The notes beneath the pieces are model-generated. The model was not told the origin of the DNA. It worked only from the letters and a program-made list of their open reading frames with translations, and ran no database searches. Below, one piece after another: positions 1 through 12,300 of a DNA stretch of 64,000 nt. Origin of the DNA: Ctena decussata. Its lineage: Eukaryota; Mollusca; Bivalvia; Lucinida; Lucinidae. The stretch spans positions 55,607,454 through 55,671,453 of the forward strand of contig OZ022502.1 in assembly GCA_963989385.1 (NCBI GenBank). Reading direction: 5' to 3'. Made by a program: the position numbers and the translations under genes. Every line of letters starts with the position of its first letter. The first letter of the stretch is position 1.

Positions 1-82
1 ACTGAGAATATATGGCTTGAAGGAACATAACCATTTTCTACAAATTACTATTGATGATATCGTAAAAGTTCTAAGTATTGGG

Positions 83-260
83 GCGGATAGGTCTGAGCAA
101 ACAGTGACGACTTAGATCAGTCTAATCAGAATCTTAATTGTCTGCCATTGTATCTTCATCTGTGAACGTATTACTGCATTGTAAAACCAAACTGTTCCAT
201 TTTAGGACAACCACGGTAATTATTTTAGATGTCCTAATTTTTAGAATTTTTATGGTACTA
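83..260 (-). repeat. GCAAACAGTG hairpin family, long form, copy
   Basis: A degraded hairpin (GCAAACAGTGACGACTTAG ... AATTGTCTGCC) is followed by a tail containing GTAAAACCAAACTGTTCCAT and GATGTCCTAATTTTTAGAA. The same tail recurs at 40740-40800 and, in the opposite orientation, at 9930-10015 and 63765-63850. Confidence 0.6.
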
Positions 261-261
261 A

Positions 262-497
262 GAGCTGCGACACGATAAAACCAATAAAGTGGCATTTGCG
301 CCCAGCGAAGACAGATTAGCCTGGGCAGCCGCCCAGTCTGATCACAGTCTTCGGGTGCGCTTGAAAGGTAGCTAAGGGTTTGAGCTAGCTCCATGCGGAC
401 AGCGAAGACTCTGATCAGACTGGGTGGATGGCCAGGCTGATCTGAGTTTTGGCTGGGCGCACATGCCGGTTTGTTGACTTTGTCGTGCCGTGGCTTA
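262..497. mobile_element. 235 bp palindromic MITE family, copy 1
   Basis: The ends read GAGCTGCGACACGATAAAAC and, inverted, GTCGTGCCGTGGCTT. Internally, GCCCAGCGAAGAC and CCCAGTCTGATCA recur in inverted order around a centre near GTAGCTAAGGG. Other copies are at 23459, 31117, 52926, 61311 and 63451. An ORF of 132 codons on the minus strand falls in this element and is not a gene. Confidence 0.85.
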
Positions 498-800
498 AAG
501 GTACATTCATGTGTTGCAGATGAATGTTTCATGACAATAGCTGCTTTTTTATTTACTGTTTACCTTGCATTATAATTAATTTCGTTTTATCATTTAGATC
601 ATTGCGAAGAATTGTACGATTTTTTCTGTTGCTTTTTGCATTCATAAAGTTAAATATTTAAGCAAAACCTTTGTATATCCTTTGTCACTCATGTGCAACT
701 TTCTTATGCGAACGGTTATTTGCTGCGAGCCGCCGGCGAGTTACGTAAGTTCCAATTTTAAATGACCACGAGTTTAAGAGTCTATTTATCATATCTTCAA

Positions 801-1052
801 GACATGTGGTAGCTCACTGGGTTAGCGCAATTGCCTCTGATGAAAAAAGGTCCTGGGTTCCATCTCCAATAGAACATTAGAATTCCTGTGTTCGATCATG
901 CTTCATTGGATTGTATTAAAAAGGTGTGTCATCCTTCAGATCGGGACGTTTACTGGAGGGCCGCGGTGCAGGAAGGCATTATCACGATCACGGCGAAGCA
1001 GCTCATAATAAGCTGCCTCATCTAAATCTACGCTGTTTGCAAATCCAACTAT
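801..1052 (+). repeat. tRNA-derived SINE-like sequence plus short hairpin
   Basis: GGTAGCTCACTGGGTTAGCGC (A-box-like) and GGTCCTGGGTTCCATCTCC (B-box-like) at 806-867 resemble a tRNA head. A divergent body follows, then at 976-1040 a short-form hairpin (GCAGCTCATAATAAGCTGC with CTACGCTGTTTGC). No cloverleaf can be completed, so it is a SINE relic and not a tRNA gene. Confidence 0.5.
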
Positions 1053-1058
1053 TTTCGG

Positions 1059-1086
1059 TTTTTTTTTTTTTTTTTTTTTTTTTTTT
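1059..1086 (+). repeat. Poly-T tract
   Basis: A run of 28 T lies directly after a hairpin repeat and about 90 bases before exon 1. It may be an insertion tail in reverse orientation. Confidence 0.9.
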
Positions 1087-1177
1087 CAAGCTTTGAGGTT
1101 TAATATTGTTGCATCTCAGCTTCAATAGTTATGAGCTTGCGGAGAGCTAGAAGCAAATTTTGCCTTTTGTTTTGCAG

Positions 1178-1342
1178 ATTGCGGCACACCAACTACCCCA
1201 AATGGAGGTCTCACTGCCGAAAGTACTACTGTCTTCGATGGGACAGCTGTTGTTGAGTGTCATGAGGGCTATCAAGGCGGTGGTGCTGCAACCTGCTTGT
1301 CCTCTGCCAACTGGGACACGTTACCGCCGTGCACTCCTGTTG
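1178..1342 (+). CDS. Exon 1: sushi domain
   Basis: Acceptor TTTTGCAG and donor G|GTGAGT bound 165 nt (55 codons, phase 1 to 1). The peptide begins DCGTPTTPNGG and has Cys at 2, 28, 40 and 52 and Trp at 46. It is the shortest domain of the set, with two residues missing between Cys2 and Cys3 (GYQGGGAATC). The 7.7 kb intron that follows is repeat-rich. It is only the first exon visible here; its phase-1 start demands a coding exon upstream, outside the window. Confidence 0.87.
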
Positions 1343-4300
1343 GTGAGTTTAAATAAGTTCTGAATAGTTAGATTATTTGGAAGCAAGGAAGCCGTAGATC
1401 CTATACCACCCGGCAAGGATTAAACTACCTTTTTTGAGACTATAAGTGGCTGGAGTGGAGCTACTTGTTGTTGTTGTATTTCAGTTCTCGTAACGATGTT
1501 TTCCCTGAAGCTCTGCAGGTGTTAACCACGACCACGACCGTACAATAGGGCACTATGTGTCCGTTCTCGTCCTGTCAATAAAATAGCAAACACCATTCAG
1601 CTCCTCTTCCTTGAAGCCCACCCTGGTGGCATGCAACGCCTGGGTTCTTTCAAGCAACGACCCTGCTTAGGGCCAACGTTTGTACAATCTTCGCCGCAAC
1701 GTGACTGGGTTGTCACGTGGAGTTACTGCACATATCCAAAGGAGGTGGCTGGAGCTATTGCCAAGATACTGTTTTATTGATAACAACTAATCCCTCGGTC
1801 CGTTATACCTATGTACCGCTGAGCCCAGTTGGCCAACATCGTTACGATAATAGAATTAACAACGGTAACAACTTATCGCAGCACTGCTTTTGATACAAAA
1901 AGGGAAACACCTCAAGTAGGGCCATAAAACTCCAGTTATAATTGATCTGATTGGTTACTGATTCTGTAAGAAATCTCACCAGGGCAATGACCCAGTGACC
2001 AATAGCCTCCATTGCTGCCCCCACCGGCATCGCCTCTGTCCCCGTCATGTCAATAAACTACACCATAGGAAGTGGCAAGTAACTATCACGGCAGTCTCCG
2101 TCGCTGAAACAACGACCTTGAATGAATACGGCCTCATTGAAGACGATCTTCACCGCAACCTGGTTGGCTTGCTACGTGGCGTTGCCTCCGCCTGCCCCCA
2201 CCCCGTCCGACCATCTAGCAAAACCTTAGATATGTCATCTCCCGATTTCCGCTGAAGTAATTGAGATGAGTAGTACTACTATTTCAAGTGGCTGTAACGG
2301 CCCATCCGTAGACGCTCAGTGGAACTTATACGTGGCCGCTCTTCCCGGTGTCCAAAGTCTGTCCATTACTGAGACGCGCTACTGTATTCTACCTTTCATC
2401 GTCCACCTAGGTGGACAATAAAAGACAGAATTAGGTGGCTAATCTCAGGCCCCGAGGTTATAAAACTTTTTTCATGCTCAACTCAGCTGAGCATGAAATT
2501 TTACCTGCCAATAAATAGCAAATTACTGATAAGTACAGTTGTTTTCATGCTCAAATGAGCTGATTATGGAATTTTCTCTGCTTATGAATATGAAAATACC
2601 AACATTAGTTGGCATTTTCATATTTATCAGCAGAGAAAATTTCATGCTCAGCTGAGTTGAGCATGAAAAAAGTTTTATTACCTCGGGGCCAGTATTCGAA
2701 CATGGACAGATAAGACATGGACAGATAAGACATGGATTGCCTGGATTGTGCAACTATGGAAACGTCCGTTGAGCCTCTTGTGTGATATCTTTATTAGAAT
2801 GAGAACAACAAACACTGATTATTGAATTTCTCCAGACACCTAAGGATAGGCATCTTCAGGAGTCGTGAACTCCAGTAACTGGTCTGATATCTGTTGGTCA
2901 CAGAAAAATTTACTAAGGGAATGACTGACAGTTGACTGGGGTTATTTTTTGTCAATAAAGCGATTGATTGGGACTTATTTTATTTAGTTAGACAATAGCT
3001 CCACACGTTTACACTTGAATAGATAGTTAGGGTGGCAGCGGGTTTATAGGCCTTTAAGATTCAACCCATACTGACAGATATAGGCATTTTGGCGAATCCT
3101 GATAAACGCCCCTGCTCTAATAACACCCCTGCCTCTTTTCCGAAAATTAATGTTATATTAACTTGCATGAATTCCTGTTTGCTTCTCTGGATAATGTAGC
3201 TCTTTGATATGGGGTTTGTTCTCATAGTTATAAGAGATGACGCCTGCTGGGAAGGAAGGCAAAAATAGTAGAGTCCTCTGAAAATATACCCATCATACTT
3301 ATATTGCTTATCGGAAGTATTTTGGCAGTGGCTGATCTACTGCACTTTAGACTCTAAATATTGCATCCTTGCGCAAATGCATTGTCCCGAGGGCGTTTAA
3401 TGGGTTGAAACGGTCAATTTCAACATACCGAATGTTCTTGTGATTGATTATTCCAGTTCCCACAATGACCCAGTGTTATAGAGGATCTTACATGAGTGCT
3501 CATGTATTATTGAATTTATTAAACGAGTTGGGGAAAATGATAAGATGCGAGGCTCTGCCGAGCATCTTATCGTTTTCACCAACGAGTTTAATAAATTCAA
3601 TAATACAGGAGCACGAATGCAAGATTCTATTTATCGTATGACACTAAAATCGCATTTATTAGCAAATTTTGCACAAAACGTCATGATTTCGCCATTAGAA
3701 AACGCGACGTTTTATTGACGTCAACGCATAACGTTACGACATAATTTGCATATTTAATCCACAAGTGGATTAGCGTTTTTAATGCATGGCTTTATTACAC
3801 TCTCAGATACGACGTCATATGATAAATTATGTTAACCTATTGGTCTAACGAAGTGCGCCTATAGACCAAATGGAAAGTTCCCATGTTTTATTTAAGAAAT
3901 AGATCAGCTCTAGCAGTGAGTGTTGAGTAATAATTCACTGTTCGGAGGTCAGTTTTAAAGTAGATCATATCACGAGCGCTCGTGATGTGGTCTACTTTGC
4001 AACTGACCTCTAAACATTGAATTATTACTCATCAATTAACTGCTAGAGCTGATCTATTTCTTAATTAGTATTAATGAAGTTAGCTCTTAAAGCGCCCCAA
4101 AATCAGCCGACCTTTTTAACGACTGTAAAATTTCAAGTTATCATATTGAGAATTTATCAGAAGGCAAACAGTGTAGTTCCAGCTGAGACGGTCGATAATT
4201 TGCCGTCTCATTTGAATCTGCGCTGTTTGCAAATTCAACTATTTACGTTTTGGCGTTAAAAAGGGTTAACATTTAGCAATTTTATATTTAAAAAGAATGC

Positions 4301-6288
4301 TGTTTGTCTCAGGGTTATCCAAAAATGAAGTATCTTTTATCAAAGAGCAAATTCGTTATTACAGAACTAGGACCTCGTTAGCTCAGCGGGTTAAGCGCTG
4401 GCCTGCTTACTTATGGTTCTCGTGGTCGAGTCCCGCTGCAGGCGGAAACTTTTCAACCTGAAATAGGGTCTGTTATACACAACCTTAAATACTATTGAAA
4501 CGGACGTAAAATCGCAAAGACGTAACGTCAGGTGTTGGTGACAATTTCATTTTCTAGCCACCTTTATAATTTTCCCCTGATACTGTTTATCTAACGGACG
4601 AGCAAACATGATAAATTTTATACCATTTAAAAGGTTATTTATTGAGTATTTGTATGATAAATAGAAAATCTTCAGTTATGAGACATTAAAATAAATGCAT
4701 AGTCTTGAAATACCAAACAACGTCAGTTTTCACGCTGTAAGACGTTGCAACGCACTCGCAATGCGAATTGGTCATTTCAGTTTAAATTTGCTTACCAGAG
4801 CTAAAAAACCAACAAAATTTTAACCATCGATGCGAGTGAAGCAATGTAAACTAAAATCGGAACGCCAATAAGGGGAGCCTTTCCGTTTAGAAGAAAACTT
4901 AAGATTTATGAATTCAAGAAAAACGTAAACTTCAACTTTTCGGCACTAAGAAACGGCACCCGACGAAGATCAAGGGACCACTAGAGAACAATACCCAGCA
5001 GAAGAAGAGTAGAAAATTTACAAGAATATAATACCTATTTGGAATTTTTGAGCCGTGACATCAGACTTCGGAATATATGATCCGATTTAAAGTAATACCA
5101 AATTTTCCAAATCTAGCGGTTTTGTCCGCAACGCCAGGTTTCTTTATTTTGCATACTGGGTGGCATTTTCTGAGCATAAAAATCATATCGAACTTTAATA
5201 TAAAGCAAATTTAAATCAGGCGGACGTAAAATACTTATTCGGAATAATTCTTTACCAGGAATGTTTTTGGAATTTATTTCGGAGAACCGATGCAATTTAC
5301 GAATAAGCAAATCTAGCGGTTTTGTCCGCAACTGTATTTGACGTTAGTTACGTTTTATTGAAATCAATGGAAGTATGGATGACTTGCGATTCTATGTCTT
5401 TTTCAACAGTATTTCAGTCATATCAAGACAATGAGAGGTTGATAATGAAAGGTTGTATGCAATGGAACCCCGTTTACACTTGAAACGATTCTCATCTCAA
5501 GCGGGGATAGAACCTGGGACCGCTAGGTCAGCAGACCAGCGCTTAAAACAATAAGCTACCGGGCCCCCCAATAGAAATCGAGCAAAATCCTAAGTTGTCC
5601 GAAAATTAATACCTTCCGATATATTCTGCTAGCAGCTGCAGTTGGCAATTAAATTCACATTTAATGGGTTTTTTTGATTAGGAAAATTTGAAGAAATTCG
5701 ATGAGGCCGTTGCAGTGAACTGGCAACAGAGCTCAAAATCTGACGCTTTCTGACGTTACGCTTATTATCACCAACATCTGACGTTACGTCAAGCCATTCA
5801 TCCACCTTTGCTACAGTCATTGACCAACAGTTTTTATTAGCTTTCTAATTCCCATTTGACTTGTAGACTCAAAGTACTTCCAAGTTAACGTTTTATTTTT
5901 GTGAGTTAAGAAATAAAGTTAGCGTGGTATAACTGAATGAATATATAAAATAAGAATAAATCGGAAGTATTGAAGATCTTTTCGACGATCAACGTGGCTT
6001 TTAAATATTAATGGGGTAATAGAAAAATATAGAAACGTGTATCTAATGAGAACTATTGCAAAAAGAAATAAATAAATGAAAATATTGATCTGATCAAGGA
6101 CAAGAACATTTAATGAATAAATGATAAATCAATAATATATAAATGAATTAATATTCCTAATTGCAATTCTAAAGATTATGTTAGAAAACGGTAAAGGATA
6201 ATATATAGACAGAGAACTTTCTCTGTTTGTGAAATGACTCTCAGTAATTACCACTTTATTTAGTCCGAGCACATGACATCTAAACAAT

Positions 6289-6338
<50 letters not shown>

Positions 6339-9300
6339 ATTGTTTGCCTATGCTATTATAGGAAAGGACAAGCACTTTATAAAAATCAAGGTTTATTTGA
6401 TGTGTGAATAAGCTGCACCGCGAAAACAGTTGGTTTATTATACGCACAAATTAATCTGAAATTGTCACTACTACCTGCGGCGTGCTCTAAAATGCTACAA
6501 TTAAAGACACCCTTATCAAAAGACCCGCAGCATACCGGGTACATTCATTTATAAACAATAAACAACTATTCTAAAAGAAAATGTATTCCAGATACCGCGG
6601 CACAAACAATTTTTATTAGGGTATCCATGATAAAACGTACTTCGTAAAGCACTTTATGTTGAACCAATCTAAATAAATTATGAATGTCAATAAAACAATA
6701 TTTTACACTAAGATAAAAAACATGCATCATAATTCGCAAAATGCAATGCATGATTAATTATGTATTTTCAACATCACCCCGAACAAGTTTAATATAGCAT
6801 GAGTGACTGTTGATTTCTTGCCAACGAGCGTGGGGAATCCCCTTGCAATCCTTATCGATGACGTCATCGCATTATCTCATATAAAGCAATTCAATGCAGT
6901 GTACTGTCATTATGCAGTTTATTAAATTTCTTTTGCATTACTGTCAAATAACAGAATCAGTAGGTTTCAGATAACTACAACTTCGGTGTTAACCAAGGAA
7001 TAATACATTTAATAAAATTTTATTGTAAGCAGCTTGCTTTCTACTGGTAAATTTTAATATAAACTATTCATGTATAAATATAAAATAATGCAGCTGAACT
7101 GATGCACGCCTGGTTAACTATCACAGGTACCTCCGGCGGAGGTACTGATTATCGGTTGTGACAGGCATCTAGAGCTGCCTGTGACTGTAAAAAAATGACA
7201 ACAAACGGTAGGTATTCTTCTTTTTTGACAAAATACAAAATAACCAGGGAGATTATTAAAAATCAAAAAGTGCTATTCGACCCTTATAGACATAAAGATT
7301 TGTCACACATCACATCCCCCAGAACTTTCCATATTTACCAAAGATACGACTTTTCAAGCGGCTTTGATGTCAGCACACATTACTCAAAACATCAAGAATT
7401 CGGCCGTTTTGGGTCTTAAATGCAGTGATCTTGCATACAAATCTGTTTTTCTCGGCACACTGATGTTAAGGTAACCTCCTTGCCCAAATATAAATGTCGA
7501 TTGACTACAAATAAGGCTTGATTTTTCAAAACAACAGCTGGAGGTGCCTGAAATGGCGTGGAGGTGCCTGTGATGTAAGAAAATATAGTGAAAATCTGAC
7601 TGGTTATTGCAGCTGGAAATATTGACATACTTCTTCTCTTGACCACTGCCTGGAAAAAATCATTCATTCAACGCCCAATAAGCTATCATAATGCGTATAT
7701 CAGAAATTCCATGTTAAAAATCATAAGACACCATCTCAAAGAGTTATTGCCCATTTTGTTTCCGCTTCTGTTAGTCAAGTTGGAATGACTAACAGGCAGC
7801 CATCACCATTCATAAAAACGTTGCCTCTTATTTAAGCGCATTTCATAACTATTCAAACACTGAATTAGGCAGTAAATTTTCAACAGCTACGTACAACTCG
7901 TCAATGTTTGACTAACAGATATGGAAACAAAACGGGCAATAGCTGTTTGAGATGATATGCTTTGCATTTTGGATTTCTGTTGTGAAGCATCAATGTAACG
8001 TGTCCTTATGTCCGCTTGTCTGTAGTCTTCTAGCAATAAGGTCACTTGTACAGCTGCCCACTTTGCTTTCTGTTTTGGTTTGTAATCTAAAATATAGAAT
8101 AGGTAAAAACAGAAGATAGTGTTGTTTTCATTTGGGGTAAGTGAATGGCCACCTGTCTGGGAGAGAGCTGTTTATTCGGTTTACCATGTGTGTCTTTTAT
8201 GAACTATTGTCAATGTATACTAACGTCCATCTTGGTTTTGAGAGCAGGATGTAGAATATGATTGTATAAGTATATGATCATTGTCTGTCGTTTTAACAAA
8301 AAATGTGCTTCATATATGTATTATGATAGATTATTGCGACCTTATATGAACGATTCTTTCTAGGCAGTGGTCTAGAGACGAAAAATATCAATATTTGCAA
8401 CCGAAATAAATCTTCAGATTTTCGCTATATTTTCTTACATCACAGGCACCTCCATGCCGTCTGAGGCAACTCCAGTTGTTTTTTTCACAGAATCCAGCCT
8501 TATTTGGAGTTTATCGGCATTTAAATTTGGCCAAGGTGGTTTACTTTACGTTAGTGTGCCCGGATAAACAGATTCTTATGCAAGAAAAGTGCATTTAGGA
8601 CTGATTTTTGCCTGTTATGAGTACCTTCGACTTACCTTAAAGCCACTTCAAATGTCATATCTTCCGTATATATGTAACGTTCCTGGGGATATATTGTGTG
8701 ACAAAATTTAATGTATATAAGGGTCGATAGCATTCTTTGATTTTCAATAAAATCCCTGGTTACTATGTATTTATCAAAAAAGACGAATACCTACCCATTT
8801 TTGTATATATTTGGGCCGTCACAGGTAGCTCCGGATGCCTGTCACAACTTTTTATCGGTATCTCCGCGGAGGTACCTGTGATAGTTTACCAGGCGTGTGA
8901 TGGCGCAATTAGGTTTTATTTTTTATTATTATCATTATTATTATTTTTCGATAGAATCCGATGGTTTTAAAAAGTATTATCTTTATGTTATACCATGTTT
9001 ATTAAGTTTTACAAAATAATGGTCTACTGTTTCTCTAACTGTGATTTTCGTTCCAGATTGTGGAAATCCAACAATTCCGAACGGAAAGTTGACCACCGGA
9101 AGTGATACATTTTATAGTGGGTCAGCCACAGCCGAATGTGATACTGGCTATGAGCTCGCAGGAAGTGACGTTGCAACATGTTTATCGAGCGGAACCTGGG
9201 ATACGCTACCTATATGTCAACCAAAAGGTAACAAACTCACAGTATCCGAACTACATGTACAATCTCTTCCGGTTTTCATAGCGTTGAATCGAGAGTACAA

Positions 9301-12300
9301 ACATTCGCTTATAACCAGTAGTCGGAAATCATTATGTTTTGAGATTTTATCCGGATTCTGCTGCGTCATTTATAGCTATTCAGCTTTGAAAATGTAAAGA
9401 GGTAAGTTTAATATAATTTGCTCTTTGGTCTTTTACTTTATTACCCTGTACAATGTCGTGTATGGGTGGGTAGTAATTGGTACAGTATTCAAATCGCCCT
9501 TGGCATGATTCTTAAACCATTTTGAGCATTTTTTTACATGTTTTATAAAAAATCTTTAGAATAAACGGAAGGCGTTATCAATCTACAGTTTGTTAGTTTT
9601 GATAAAAGAATGATAGCTAAGTTTTGCACGACACAATCTCGTGTTAAATTAAGCTGTTCGGAAAAAAAATCTGCGACGGCAAGGAGTTTTTCATTGTACA
9701 GGGCAATAAAGTAAAAGACCGAAGAGAAAATTATATTCAACTTACCTCTTTACATTTTCGAAGCTGAATAACTATAAATGACGCAGTAGATTCCGGATAA
9801 AAACTCAAAACATAATGATTTCCGGCTACTGGTTATAAGCGTATTTTGTACTCTCGATCCAACGCTATGAAAACCGGAAGAGAGGGTACAGTGCGTTCGG
9901 ATACTGTGAAACTATCAAGATCTATCATAAAAATTCTGAAAATTGGGAAACCTAAAATCATTACCGTAATTTGTTCTATGGTTGGAACAGTTTTGCTTAC
10001 AATGCAGTACTGTGTCCAAAACATATAGATGCAAAGGCAAACAGTGAAGACCCTGATCAGTTTGCTCCCTAAGGAGCAGTCTAATCTGGGTCGGCACTGT
10101 ATGCTAAGATCTGTCTGTCCCAATACTTAGAATTGTTTACATTATAAATCTTACATAGAGGATCTTAGACGAGTGACCATTTCATATGAAATTTGTGAAA
10201 CGAGCCTTAGGCGAGTTTCATAAATTTTCATATGAAATGACCACGAGTGTAAGATTCTGTTTATCATATGGCCTTTTAAATAGGATTTTGACGTCTTCAA
10301 ACTGAACATTATTTCAGTAAGAAACGCATTGTTCACATAGACGTTGTCAATGACATTACGTGTACGTGCTAAAGTGTTATTTCACGTGTGGTCACACTAT
10401 TTTTATGACACGACGTTTTCCACTGAATGATAGCGACGTCATATGATAAAAATTAAGAAGTGTCTACACAAGTACTCATCTGTTTGCTTTCGTCTGGTTG
10501 TCTAGCCGTGTCGACCCGAGCCTTTTGTCAAGCCCAATTATTTAACAAATTAGAAACTGTTTACCCAGTATCTGTACGGTTAGAAGTAAAGAATATTCGT
10601 ATAAGTTCATACGTGTAGCCACCTATAAATGATGGGAAGCAATTCCAATTTACAATGATTACCGAAGACACCATTTTGATCAATGAGTGATAATTGTGCT
10701 TCTATCAAAATTTATTAATAATACAGTTAGCAGTCAGAGATGTTATAGCTTAAATTTTGACATAGCTGTACCGGAACTTTTATAAACCATTATTTAAAGG
10801 TCTCAAGTCCTTAGCGGCAAATATATACAAGTCACTATGTACCGCTATGTACCCTCAATCATCGTCATTCATTGAAAAAAAAAAGAATTTTGCCGTTACC
10901 TTTTGGCAATGGCAGAATACGATGTTTATTGTTGCCTCGTCAGTATTAAAAGAAGTTGGCAAGGACTGAATACGATATTTGTCTTTTTTGGCCTTCGTTT
11001 AGCACCGACTCAAAAGTTGGCAACGGTAGAATACAACGTCTGTTAGCACCATGTCAACTTGACAACGGCAGAGTGCGATGTTTATTGGCATTTTGCCAGA
11101 ATTCGAAGACGAAGAAGTTGGCAACAGCATAACTGCCGTTTCTAACTACGTCTAGCACTGGCTCGAAGTTGGTATCAGTAGAATACGAGGATTGTTGGCA
11201 CCAGGCCAGAATTAAAAAGAGTTGGCAAAGACAGAATACGACGTTTGTCGGTTTTGGCCATATTTACCGATTAGCCTCTAGTTGCCATTATCTAGAGCCT
11301 TAGCCACGTGGCTTCGAACGGCCCGTTGTTATTACGTACGTCATAGGTTTGTCCTGTTATTTTTTATTTCTTTTCCCTTTTTAAATCGGGATACTGCAGA
11401 TCTTTTGTAAAGGAAATAACTCACTAAATTATAAACTGACTTGAAATTCTGGAACTCGATAAGCAATTAAATTTGGTGAAAATTTCATGAAAATCAGACT
11501 TAAATTAAAGAAGCTATAAAGGTTTGAAAAATTCAAAATGGCGGTCAAAGAGGCTGCCATTTTATACCCCGCCACACGTTAGTGGCGGGGTATTATGTTT
11601 TCCCGCTGGCTGTCCGTGTGTCTGTCCGTCCGTCCGTCGTACGTACGTTCGTCAGTCCGTCCGTGAGCACTTCGTTTCCGTTCGATAACTTGAGTATTTA
11701 TTAACGGATTTTCTTCAAACTTGGCATATGCATTGATCATGGGAAGATCTCGGTTGAGATTGTTAATGGGCAAATTTCGATGTCTTCTGATGGAGTTATT
11801 GCCCTTGGCATGGTCTTGAAAATAGTTTTTGGTCTGTAGGTCCTATACACTTTGAAACATCTTGATGAAATTTCATAGAAATGATCGAAGTAACATAAGC
11901 ATTCTCCTATAAGAATAGCCGGGCCGCGTAGAGCAATCGGTAGGGCACCTGACACATAAGATAGAGGTCCTGGGTTCGAAACCCGGTCTAGCCACATACT
12001 TTCGTTTCTCCTTCCGCTGATTCAAGAAGGGCAGTTGTCAGTTACTGGCGAAAGTATGTGCACTTAGTACTGGTTAACCGCTTAGGAGGTCTAAGCCTGC
12101 CCAGGAATAGTGTGGTTAGGTTAACTGACCGTCCCGACATGACCATAGTTGTTTACCGTGGACGTTAAGCATCAAATCAATCAAAATCTGCTATAAGAAG
12201 AATTTTGTCCACCTGGGTTATCTGCCCCTACCCTGGGGCTGTATACATGTATAAAAAATAAAAGTAGGGGTATTGGTTTGCAGTGGCTGGGTATTGCGCA

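Noticed and set aside
134..532. 132-codon minus-strand ORF
   Set aside because: It lies inside and beside a palindromic MITE; related peptide would be read from every copy. No splice, start or domain support.
4371..4446. Possible tRNA gene
   Set aside because: A and B boxes are tRNA-like but acceptor ends do not pair well and the sequence continues into a SINE-type body.
11918..11995. Possible functional tRNA gene
   Set aside because: Good B box, but it is followed by a conserved non-tRNA body and tail, as in a SINE.
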